Part shown: in pieces, positions 34,647 to 42,549 of the stretch
How the letters are laid out: every line of letters begins with the position of its first letter
How positions within the stretch are numbered: the stretch's first letter is position 1
DNA from: Bacillota bacterium
GTDB taxonomy: Bacteria; Bacillota; Clostridia; Christensenellales; Pumilibacteraceae
Length of the DNA stretch: 64,000 nucleotides
Direction: 5' to 3'
NCBI GenBank assembly: GCA_009780135.1
Contig: WRAP01000001.1
Span: 186,001 to 250,000 of the forward strand
Position numbers and translations under genes: made by a program
The notes under the pieces: generated by a model
Told to the model about the DNA's origin: nothing
Database searches by the model: none
The model's input: only the letters and a program-made list of their open reading frames with translations

Positions 34647-36518
34647 TTATTTTTTTATATTTATATGTTCCACATAAACTATTGTATCCTTGGCATTAAG
34701 TGAGAGAGAGGTGGTATCCATATTATAGCAAAAATATTCGATTTTCTCTTCTTTGCCAATTCTGCCGAGTGGCATAATGCGTTTATTTGTGCCGTAGTAG
34801 GCAGAGTGAATAAATTCTGTATAGCTAATAAATACTAGCGTTTCTGCATTATCAAAATCAAACAGGCACTCGGCACTATCTAACCAAATGTCAAATTTAA
34901 TTTCATCTTTAGCTTTAGAGTGAGTAAATACTTCTTGATAAAAATACTCGGCTTTAGGGTCAGAAATTAGTTTTGTTGCCAAAAAACTAATAATACGGGT
35001 AGAAATAATAATGTTATGGACACTAAATTCTTGAACGGCTTTTTGATTGTTTGGTTCTAAGAGTTCTGCGATAATCTTAAATTTACGGGTTGGTAGATTG
35101 AGTTTAGAGCTAAATTCTACAAGAGTTAAAAATACATTAGCATCGTATTCGTTAACGGGTACTGTATCGTTTGATAAAATTAGGGCGACAGTATTTTTAT
35201 CGTTATTAGCAAGCACAGCTGAAACAAACTCTTTAAATTCGTTGCTTTCAAACTGTTTTATTTCAATCGGACAGTTTTCGCTAGCTAAACTAGAAAGCAT
35301 ATAGTCCATTTTTTTATTTTTGCCGATAATAAACAGTTTTAATATTGAATAGTCTTTAGGTAATTTAGAAGGTTCTAAAAGTCGTTTGGTATTATAGTCA
35401 ACTAGTCGTTTTTTATGTGATTGCATCTCGGTAGGTGCTAAAACATAGGTTTTATTGAGCTTTATTATTGGTATTCCCGCTTTATGTGTTTTTAAGTAAC
35501 TTTCAAAATCATATTCAGTTGTAGTAAATGTGCAGCCTGTATTAGACAATAAACCTGTTAAAACGCTAGATAGTGGAGGGCATAAAATAGATAATGCCAA
35601 AAACTGTCCTAATTTTTTGTTATACGAAAACGATTGTAGTTTTTTAGTTTGAAGTCCAGGTACATTTTTATTAAGACCTCTAATAATGTTTACAGTATTG
35701 TAATCATCTGCTTCAATAGCTATAGGACAAGCAGGGGATATATTAAAATTAGCTAACTTCATAACCAGTTTAATTGTAGGGTAACCGTTAGTTATTCTGT
35801 TGGAATAATGATTTTCTTTGTTGCTATTATCGCTATTTGATTCTACTATTAAAATCCCGCTTGCATCTTTTAGACCAATTTCTTCTAATTCAGAGATTGA
35901 TTCAGGATTTCCTTTTCGTACAATTAATTTTAGTTTAGTTTTTGGTTTTTGTTTTGCTAAACTTGCTAATTCAGTTGCTAAATTTTCACGAATAAACTCT
36001 TTTGTTTTATCACTCAAAATCATAACTGTTTTAGTACATTTACTATACATAAGATCTATAAGCATAGCACTAACTTTATTATTGAAATTTAGAATTATAA
36101 TATGGTCACTAAGAAGCAATAAGCCTTTGGCCTCATTTTTACGATTGACGAAATTTCTAAAATATGTGGTAATAATTGCAATTGTGGTGCCTGTGAACAG
36201 CACCATGCCAATGAGTAATACAACAAGATTAAGTATTTGCATACTAAAGTTTTCGTGAGCAAGCACCGAGTTTGGAGCAACCAACCAAGTGCCTGCGGCA
36301 ACAAGAGCCTCAATATAATTAGCAAATTCATCAGATAGATGCATTGCAATTCCGGCAGCAACAAGTAGCACAGTCAGATTGGCAAATACTAAAAAAGCTA
36401 CGGTCATAAGTACCGGTCTAGCCGAATATTTTACCGTAAAGCTAGACATAAATCGCCTTATAAAAGCAATAAATCTTTTTATAATATTAGGTTTTTCTTG
36501 ATTATTTTTTTTAGACAT
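34647..36518 (-). CDS. CASTOR/POLLUX-like ion channel with RCK-type domains
   Basis: This 623-residue membrane protein has two clear N-terminal spans (about 36-58 and 95-117) around a loop with a short pore-like helix (ALVAAGTWLVAPN), then a long cytoplasmic part. Residues from about 137 (HIIILNFNNKVSAMLIDL) form the first RCK/TrkA-N-like Rossmann domain, and a second begins near 405 (LKLFIIGKNKKMDYMLSSL). This is the plan of the CASTOR/POLLUX family, which conducts calcium or potassium. The canonical TVGYG filter is absent, as in that family. It is transcribed divergently from nrdD and has no obvious partner gene nearby. Confidence 0.75.
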   Translation of the reverse strand: MSKKNNQEKPNIIKRFIAFIRRFMSSFTVKYSARPVLMTVAFLVFANLTVLLVAAGIAMHLSDEFANYIEALVAAGTWLVAPNSVLAHENFSMQILNLVVLLIGMVLFTGTTIAIITTYFRNFVNRKNEAKGLLLLSDHIIILNFNNKVSAMLIDLMYSKCTKTVMILSDKTKEFIRENLATELASLAKQKPKTKLKLIVRKGNPESISELEEIGLKDASGILIVESNSDNSNKENHYSNRITNGYPTIKLVMKLANFNISPACPIAIEADDYNTVNIIRGLNKNVPGLQTKKLQSFSYNKKLGQFLALSILCPPLSSVLTGLLSNTGCTFTTTEYDFESYLKTHKAGIPIIKLNKTYVLAPTEMQSHKKRLVDYNTKRLLEPSKLPKDYSILKLFIIGKNKKMDYMLSSLASENCPIEIKQFESNEFKEFVSAVLANNDKNTVALILSNDTVPVNEYDANVFLTLVEFSSKLNLPTRKFKIIAELLEPNNQKAVQEFSVHNIIISTRIISFLATKLISDPKAEYFYQEVFTHSKAKDEIKFDIWLDSAECLFDFDNAETLVFISYTEFIHSAYYGTNKRIMPLGRIGKEEKIEYFCYNMDTTSLSLNAKDTIVYVEHINIKK

Positions 36519-36650
36519 AGATTTTTATTAAAGAATTTTATTTATAGTATGTGCAGTTTTTTAAGAAGTAAAAGTTTTGAATATCATACATCAAAAATAT
36601 CGTCAACTAAAAAGGGATAATTTCTTAAAAATAAATTTTTGTTTTTTCTC

Positions 36651-36679
36651 TTGACTATATTTTTCTTAAAGTGTATATT
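36651..36679 (+). promoter_or_regulatory. Promoter of nrdD
   Basis: TTGACT at 36651-36656, a 17-base spacer and TATATT at 36674-36679 give a good promoter. The two NrdR-type boxes lie immediately downstream, positioned to block transcription. Confidence 0.7.
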
Positions 36680-36698
36680 TATAAAGATCTTTAGGAAA

Positions 36699-36714
36699 AT
36701 ACTAGATATAGTGT
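36699..36714 (+). promoter_or_regulatory. NrdR box 1
   Basis: The 16-base near-palindrome ATACTAGATATAGTGT matches the NrdR consensus. NrdR represses ribonucleotide reductase genes in an ATP/dATP-dependent way. The box starts 20 bases past the -10. Confidence 0.75.
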
Positions 36715-36739
36715 TTTTTTGGGCAGAAATTATATTTCA

Positions 36740-36755
36740 ATACTACATATAGTGT
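36740..36755 (+). promoter_or_regulatory. NrdR box 2
   Basis: ATACTACATATAGTGT differs from box 1 at one base. The two boxes start 41 bases apart, close to four helical turns, so NrdR oligomers could bind the same face of the DNA. Confidence 0.75.
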
Positions 36756-36798
36756 TTGGTAAATAATTAATTAAAACCGATCGAGATAAGATAAAAAT

Positions 36799-39117
36799 AT
36801 GAAAGCAATAATTAAAAGAGATGGAAGAAGCGTTAAATTTGACGAAAGTAAAATTGTTAATGCTATAGACAAAGCGTTAAAAGAAGCAAAAATTAACGAT
36901 GAAAATTTGTCTAAAAAGTTAGCTAAAGAGGTAGTAGCTTCTTTTGGTATTGGTGCTACACCTAGCGTTGAAGAAATTCAGGATATGGTAGAAAGCGTAC
37001 TTATGAAAAATGGTTTATTTTTTACTGCCAAAAAGTTCACGCTATACCGTGCCGAGCGTACTAGAATAAGAGAGAGTAAAACTCGTCTTATGCGTACCTT
37101 AGGTGATTTAACATTTAAAGAAGCTCACGAAACTGATGTTAAAAGAGAGAATGCTAATATCGACGGCGACACTGCTATGGGTACGATGCTAAAGTACGGC
37201 AGTGAGTCAGCTAAACAATTTTATGAAATGTGTGTACTTAATCCTAAACATAGCCGTATGCATGATGATGGTGACATTCATATTCATGATTTAGACTTTT
37301 TAACTCTTACTACAACTTGCTGTCAAATAGACCTAGATAAATTATTTACAGGCGGATTTTCAACAGGGCATGGATTTTTGAGAGAACCTAACCATATTGC
37401 TAGCTATTCGTCGCTAGCGTGTATTGCAATTCAGTCCAATCAAAACGATCAACATGGCGGTCAAAGTGTACCTACATTTGATTATGATTTAGCCAAAGGA
37501 GTTGCTAAAACTTTTAGTAGATTGTATCGAGAAAATATGGGTAAGGCATTGGAGTTATTGGGCGGATTAGACACAGGCGTTCAATTAGCAACCGATGCCT
37601 ACAATCGTATTACTAAAGAGGAAAAAATTGTTCCTAATTTCGACGATAACACAGATTATAGATTAAAAGAAAAAACTTATCTCATAAAAAAAGGGGTAGC
37701 TGAACCGCTTGTAAAGAAAGCACAAGAATTTGCACTTAATGCCGCTAGAAAAGAAGTAGATAAAGCAACCTTTCAAGCTATGGAAGCACTTATTCATAAC
37801 CTTAATACTATGCATTCTAGGGCAGGAGCACAGATACCATTTTCTAGTATAAACTATGGCACAGATACCTCTAGCGAGGCTAGGATTTTAATCAAAAATT
37901 TACTTAAAGCTACAGAAGCTGGGTTAGGCAATGGTGAAACTCCGATTTTCCCTATACAGATTTTTAAGGTAAAAGAAGGCATAAACTTTAATCCAGGCGA
38001 TCCTAATTACGATTTATTTAAGCTGGCTTGCGAATGTAGTGCTAAAAGACTTTTTCCTAACTTTGCATTTTTAGATGCTCCGTTTAATTTGCAATATTAT
38101 AAAGAAGGTCAAAAAGAGAGTGAAGCTGCTTACATGGGTTGCCGCACTAGAGTTATTGGTAACACCTTTGATAAAAATAGTGAAATTGTTACAGGCAGAG
38201 GAAATTTATCTTTTACAAGTATAAATCTGCCAAGGCTTGCTATTAAATCTAAAGGCAGTATAGAGCTATTTTACGAGCAATTAGATAGAGTAGTAGAGAC
38301 GGTTGTAGAGCAATTACTAGAAAGATTTGAAATTCAATCACGCAAAAAAGTTAAAAACTATCCGTTTTTAATGGGACAGGGTGTGTGGCACGGCTCAGAT
38401 AAACTTAGTAGCGAAGATGAGGTGCGTTCTGTGTTAAAGCAAGGTACGCTTACAATTGGTTTTATTGGACTAGCTGAATGCTTAAAGAGTTTAATAGGTG
38501 TTCATCATGGTGAAGCAACCGAAGCACAAGCACTAGGATTAGAAATTATAGGTAGAATGCGTAGTTTATGTGACGAAGCTAGCGAAAAACACGGAATGAA
38601 TTTCTCTCTTATAGCGACTCCGGCAGAAGGTTTATCTGGTAGGTTTGTTAAAATTGACCGTCGTAAATATGGCTCAATTGCAGGTGTTAGCGATAAAGAT
38701 TACTATACAAATTCTTTCCATATTCCTGTACACTATAAAATTTCGGCAGCCGAAAAGATTAAGATAGAAGCGCCGTATCATACTTTAACAAATGGCGGAC
38801 ATATTTCGTATGTAGAATTAGACGGTGATACAGCTAACAATATGGAAGCCTTTATGAAGATTATTTCATTTATGAAAGAGAATAATATTGGTTATGGCTC
38901 TATAAATCATCCTGTAGATAGAGATCCTGTATGCGGTTATACAGGAATAATAGGCGAGAATTGTCCAAAATGTGGAAGAAATCCTGATATGACAAATGGC
39001 GGTAGAGGCGGATTTGAGCGTATCCGTAGAATTACAGGCTATCTCGTAGGTACACTAGATCGTTTTAATAATGGTAAAGCCGCCGAAGAAAAAGATAGAG
39101 TAAAACACGGTTTGTAA
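36799..39117 (+). CDS. nrdD: Anaerobic (class III) ribonucleoside-triphosphate reductase
   Basis: This 772-residue enzyme makes deoxyribonucleotides under anaerobic conditions. Residues 1-90 are the ATP-cone allosteric domain (IKRDGRSVKFDESKIVNAI). The catalytic barrel follows, with a zinc site near the C-terminus (CGYTG and CPKCG) and the glycyl radical loop RITGYLVGT, radical Gly747. The protein needs the activase NrdG, which is not encoded next to it and must be elsewhere. Two NrdR boxes in the leader indicate repression when dATP is plentiful. rsmA begins 12 bases after its stop. Confidence 0.96.
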   Translation: MKAIIKRDGRSVKFDESKIVNAIDKALKEAKINDENLSKKLAKEVVASFGIGATPSVEEIQDMVESVLMKNGLFFTAKKFTLYRAERTRIRESKTRLMRTLGDLTFKEAHETDVKRENANIDGDTAMGTMLKYGSESAKQFYEMCVLNPKHSRMHDDGDIHIHDLDFLTLTTTCCQIDLDKLFTGGFSTGHGFLREPNHIASYSSLACIAIQSNQNDQHGGQSVPTFDYDLAKGVAKTFSRLYRENMGKALELLGGLDTGVQLATDAYNRITKEEKIVPNFDDNTDYRLKEKTYLIKKGVAEPLVKKAQEFALNAARKEVDKATFQAMEALIHNLNTMHSRAGAQIPFSSINYGTDTSSEARILIKNLLKATEAGLGNGETPIFPIQIFKVKEGINFNPGDPNYDLFKLACECSAKRLFPNFAFLDAPFNLQYYKEGQKESEAAYMGCRTRVIGNTFDKNSEIVTGRGNLSFTSINLPRLAIKSKGSIELFYEQLDRVVETVVEQLLERFEIQSRKKVKNYPFLMGQGVWHGSDKLSSEDEVRSVLKQGTLTIGFIGLAECLKSLIGVHHGEATEAQALGLEIIGRMRSLCDEASEKHGMNFSLIATPAEGLSGRFVKIDRRKYGSIAGVSDKDYYTNSFHIPVHYKISAAEKIKIEAPYHTLTNGGHISYVELDGDTANNMEAFMKIISFMKENNIGYGSINHPVDRDPVCGYTGIIGENCPKCGRNPDMTNGGRGGFERIRRITGYLVGTLDRFNNGKAAEEKDRVKHGL

Positions 39118-39129
39118 GTTTATTTAGTT

Positions 39130-39951
39130 ATGCAAAGTTTTAAAAATCTTACAAATAACGGATTTGTGTTTAAAAAACGGTTTGGTCAAAATTTTATTTT
39201 TGATACTAATCTACTCAGTAGTATCGTAGCAGATGCAGGTATTACAAAGGATGATTTTGTAATTGAGGTTGGTGCAGGTGCGGGTACGCTTACAATACAA
39301 CTTGCTCAATCTGCTAAAGAAGTTATTGCGTTTGAAATTGATACAGAACTTCAAACTGAATTATCTAATATAACTTCTAGTTATTCAAACACACGATTTA
39401 TTTTCAATGATATTCTAAAAATAAAATTATCGGATTATGTTGGCAATAAGCCATTTAAGGTTGTTGCTAATTTGCCGTATTATATAACAACTCCTGTGAT
39501 CTTTTATTTTTTGGAAAATCCTAATTTAACTTCAATCACAGTTATGGTGCAAAGGGAAGTTGCCGAAAGATTTGTAGCAAATGCAGGGACTTCCAATTAT
39601 GGAGCAGTAACGGCACAGCTGCGAGCATATGGAGAACCGGTTATTACACGCATTGTAACTAAACAGAATTTTCACCCTGCACCAAAAATTGACAGTGCCG
39701 TAGTTAGATTAGATATAAATAAAAAAGATGGAGTTCTTGATTATAAGTTATTACAAAAAGTAATTGCATCTAGTTTTGCTATGAGGCGAAAAACATTGGC
39801 AAATAATTTATCAAGTGCATTTGGGCTTAGCAAAAGTAGGGTAGAGGAACTGCTAATAGAGCAAAATTTATCTTCCGACATCCGTGGCGAAAAGCTGGAT
39901 ATAGGCGCTTTTATATCACTTAGCAATGCTTTGGCAGGCTTATCATCATAA
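39130..39951 (+). CDS. rsmA: 16S rRNA dimethyladenosine transferase
   Basis: This 273-residue enzyme dimethylates A1518 and A1519 of 16S rRNA. The motifs are FGQNFIFD near 20-27, SAM-binding EVGAGAGTLT near 46-55, and the catalytic NLPYYITTP near 116-124; the C-terminal helical domain is complete. There is no ribosome binding site upstream of the ATG, so translation may depend on coupling to nrdD. The linkage to nrdD rather than to rnmV or a kinase gene is unusual. Confidence 0.95.
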   Translation: MQSFKNLTNNGFVFKKRFGQNFIFDTNLLSSIVADAGITKDDFVIEVGAGAGTLTIQLAQSAKEVIAFEIDTELQTELSNITSSYSNTRFIFNDILKIKLSDYVGNKPFKVVANLPYYITTPVIFYFLENPNLTSITVMVQREVAERFVANAGTSNYGAVTAQLRAYGEPVITRIVTKQNFHPAPKIDSAVVRLDINKKDGVLDYKLLQKVIASSFAMRRKTLANNLSSAFGLSKSRVEELLIEQNLSSDIRGEKLDIGAFISLSNALAGLSS

Positions 39952-40080
39952 TTATCATTTTGACTTTCTACTTTGTTAAATGATTATCTATTATTGCAAA
40001 TATAATTTAGATTTTCTTTTGAGCCTTAAAAACAACTCATTATATTCAACATATTTCGACAAATAGTGACATATACATAA

Positions 40081-40114
40081 AGTGCAGGCGTTGGGGGGTG
40101 CCTGCACTCTTTTT
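40081..40114 (+). terminator. Strong terminator after nrdD-rsmA
   Basis: AGTGCAGGC at 40081-40089 pairs perfectly with GCCTGCACT at 40100-40108 around a G-rich loop and is followed by CTTTTT. It is the most GC-rich hairpin in the window. Confidence 0.9.
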
Positions 40115-40210
40115 ATGCTATGGAATTATCGGTTATAGTTATTATTCTAATTACTTGCTTAAATTAACCGAACCTGTGGCGAAGGATGTGGTAAAGCCAC
40201 TTTGTTATTT

Positions 40211-40822
40211 ATGAGAATAGATGTTACAAGAACAATATGGGATTTTAGACGCTTTATTTTTGAAAATAAAATAAAGGCTCTTATTTGTACTGTGCTAGCA
40301 ATAGCAGCAGCAGCATTTGGTATAGCAAATGCTTTAGGGATATCAGAGGTTACTAGGCAAGGTTTAATGCGTTTTAATGTGTTTTTAGTAATTGCAGGCG
40401 AGCGTGCCTTTTTTGGATATTTTTTATGGCGTTTTTTATTATTGTTTTTGCTATGCTTAATAATCTCACTAGTCGGTTTTAGACCAGCGGTTAGTTGGAT
40501 TAGTGGTGTTGTTATAGCGTTGTTTGGCTTTCAAGCAACCTATTTTATAACAATAATGTTTGTATACGGTGGTCTTGCGATCTTGCCTCTTATGCTTGTA
40601 ATTGTTGTTCCTTTTACACTAATAATATTGTGTGTGTTAATTTTTTGGAGCTGCTATATTATAAGTGTATCCTTTTTAACAAAAGCAACAAGATTTAACG
40701 AGATATCGCACTATTATAAGTGTATGCTAAGACCGTTTCTGTTTGTGAGTTTAGCTATGCTTGCTATAGCAATTCTAGAAGGTGCATTGGTGATATTATT
40801 TACGCTAGGGATAACGATGTAA
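40211..40822 (+). CDS. Five-span membrane protein, unknown
   Basis: This 203-residue integral membrane protein has about five hydrophobic spans (near 24-44, 72-92, 96-118, 123-150, 173-200) and few polar loops. The general plan recalls SpoIIM-like or DUF95-type proteins, but no motif confirms this. The start at 40211 is the first ATG; its ribosome site is unclear. It lies 77 bases ahead of the D,D-carboxypeptidase gene on the same strand. Confidence 0.6.
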   Translation: MRIDVTRTIWDFRRFIFENKIKALICTVLAIAAAAFGIANALGISEVTRQGLMRFNVFLVIAGERAFFGYFLWRFLLLFLLCLIISLVGFRPAVSWISGVVIALFGFQATYFITIMFVYGGLAILPLMLVIVVPFTLIILCVLIFWSCYIISVSFLTKATRFNEISHYYKCMLRPFLFVSLAMLAIAILEGALVILFTLGITM

Positions 40823-40899
40823 AAATTTCATTGAATAAAAGTTTATCAATTTACAAATATTATTTTTATAACTATTTTAAAATTAGGAGAATATTTGTA

Positions 40900-42432
40900 A
40901 TGACAAACAATGGATCTAATAAACAAGCAGTAAGCTATGCTAGAAGAGCTGGCAAACGACGGGTTTTAACAAATAAAAGTAAAAGAGCGGTTGCGGTGCT
41001 ACTTGCTATGCTTATGCTAACGGCAACGGCATTAACTGTTGGCATAAAAATGAATTTAGGTAAAGCGAATGCTGCAGAAGATATTTGCAAATGGGAATGT
41101 GAGCAATGTGTTGTCCCTTTTCGTACTGCTGATTTCATTTTTGACGATTACAACGATTATGAAAAAACGCAAGCCCCTGCTAGAGACAGAAGTATTTTCG
41201 GTGGTATCATAAGAGAAAAAGATGCTGAAAAGCGGTATATTTTACCAGCTGCTCTACCTGCTAATTTAGAAAAGGACGAAGTAGGATATCTAGGAATTCA
41301 AAATTTGATGTTTGAAAATCTTTTTGTTGAGCAGGAAACGGTAACTCAAGAAAAGTTTACCAAAGAAGAAACTACTATAAAAGTGAATGCTAAATCGGGA
41401 CTGTTAATGGATTATCACACTGGCGAGGTTGTTTTTGAGCAAAACGCAGATGCTAGAATGCCGATTGCTTCTATGGTAAAAATAATGACTCTTTCACTTG
41501 TTTTCGAGGAAATCGAAAAGGGTAATTTATCGCTAGAAACAGATGTAGTGGCTAGTTCTAACGCTACAGCGATGGGTGGTTCTCAAGCATTTTTAGATAC
41601 AGGTGCTAGCTATAAAGCGGGCGAACTTATTAAAACAATAGTTGTATCGTCTGCTAACGATAGTTGTATGGCACTTGCCGAGCATATCGCAGGCAGTAGC
41701 GACGACTTTGTTTCAAGAATGAACGATAGAGCAATGGCACTAGGTATGAAAGATACTAATTTTGCTAATTGTACTGGTTTACCTAGTCCCAACGGCTACT
41801 CGTCGGCAAGAGATGTTGCTACTATGACAAGAGAAATGTTAAAATATCAAAACTTTTTCTTGTATTCTAGAGAATGGCTTTTTAATTTTCAGCATCCGTG
41901 TGGCAGAGTTACAGAGTTAAGTAACACCAACAAATTAGTGCGTTTTTACGAGGGCTGCGACGGTGGCAAAACGGGCTTTACTAACGAGGCTATGTACTGT
42001 TTGTCGGCAACGGCGAAAAGGGGTGCAACTAGGTTAATTAGTGTTGTTATGGGTGCTAATACTTCAAAAGAGCGTAATACAGAAAACTCTAAGCTGTTTA
42101 ATTTTGGTTTTGCAAACTACGAAACTAGACAGCTTGTTATTAGTGGTACTGTACTTGAAGAGCAAGTTAAGGTAGAAAAAGGTAAGCAAGATTTTATTAC
42201 AGTAAAAACAGATGGCGATTTGTTTTTCTTTAGTAAAAGAGGCAAAAGAGAAGTCGGTGTAGAGGTTATAGTAGATAAAGTTAATGCTCCTGTAAGTGTA
42301 GGCCAAAAGGTAGGCGAGATGATTGTTAGCTTAGACGGTACAGAAGCAGGTAGAGTCGGGTTAGTTAGCGAAGTTAGCGTAGACAAAAAAGGGTATTTAG
42401 ACTTTGTTAATGACATGATAAGAGCGTTTTAA
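40900..42432 (+). CDS. D-alanyl-D-alanine carboxypeptidase (S11 family)
   Basis: This 510-residue penicillin-binding protein trims peptidoglycan pentapeptides. AGGAGA at 40885-40890 sets the start at 40900. A signal peptide ends near ANAAED (about residue 58). The S11 triad is complete: Ser191-Met-Val-Lys194, Ser251-Ala-Asn253 and Lys357-Thr-Gly359. A C-terminal beta domain of the PBP5 type follows, from about 400. A 110-residue segment with a CKWECEQC motif lies between the signal peptide and the catalytic domain; I do not recognise it. It resembles DacF/DacA, and sporulation use is possible given gpr in this genome. Confidence 0.92.
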   Translation: MTNNGSNKQAVSYARRAGKRRVLTNKSKRAVAVLLAMLMLTATALTVGIKMNLGKANAAEDICKWECEQCVVPFRTADFIFDDYNDYEKTQAPARDRSIFGGIIREKDAEKRYILPAALPANLEKDEVGYLGIQNLMFENLFVEQETVTQEKFTKEETTIKVNAKSGLLMDYHTGEVVFEQNADARMPIASMVKIMTLSLVFEEIEKGNLSLETDVVASSNATAMGGSQAFLDTGASYKAGELIKTIVVSSANDSCMALAEHIAGSSDDFVSRMNDRAMALGMKDTNFANCTGLPSPNGYSSARDVATMTREMLKYQNFFLYSREWLFNFQHPCGRVTELSNTNKLVRFYEGCDGGKTGFTNEAMYCLSATAKRGATRLISVVMGANTSKERNTENSKLFNFGFANYETRQLVISGTVLEEQVKVEKGKQDFITVKTDGDLFFFSKRGKREVGVEVIVDKVNAPVSVGQKVGEMIVSLDGTEAGRVGLVSEVSVDKKGYLDFVNDMIRAF

Positions 42433-42478
42433 CAACGCTAAATGCACAATTAAATAACGAAAAAAAAACTACAATATT

Positions 42479-42516
42479 AAAAAAGCCAAGCAAAAATATT
42501 TTTGCTTGGCTTTTTT
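42479..42516. terminator. Bidirectional terminator between convergent genes
   Basis: A 38-base perfect palindrome centred on GCCAAGCAAAAAT and its complement, with A and T tracts on both flanks, lies between the plus-strand carboxypeptidase and the minus-strand McrB-like gene. It should stop transcription from both sides. Confidence 0.9.
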
Positions 42517-42549
42517 AATGTTTGATAACAGTTATACTCTGTGTTCTAA

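Noticed and set aside
40720-40899. An upstream extension of the D,D-carboxypeptidase gene
   Set aside because: The extra 60 codons overlap the membrane protein gene in another frame, and AGGAGA plus a proper signal peptide fix the start at 40900.
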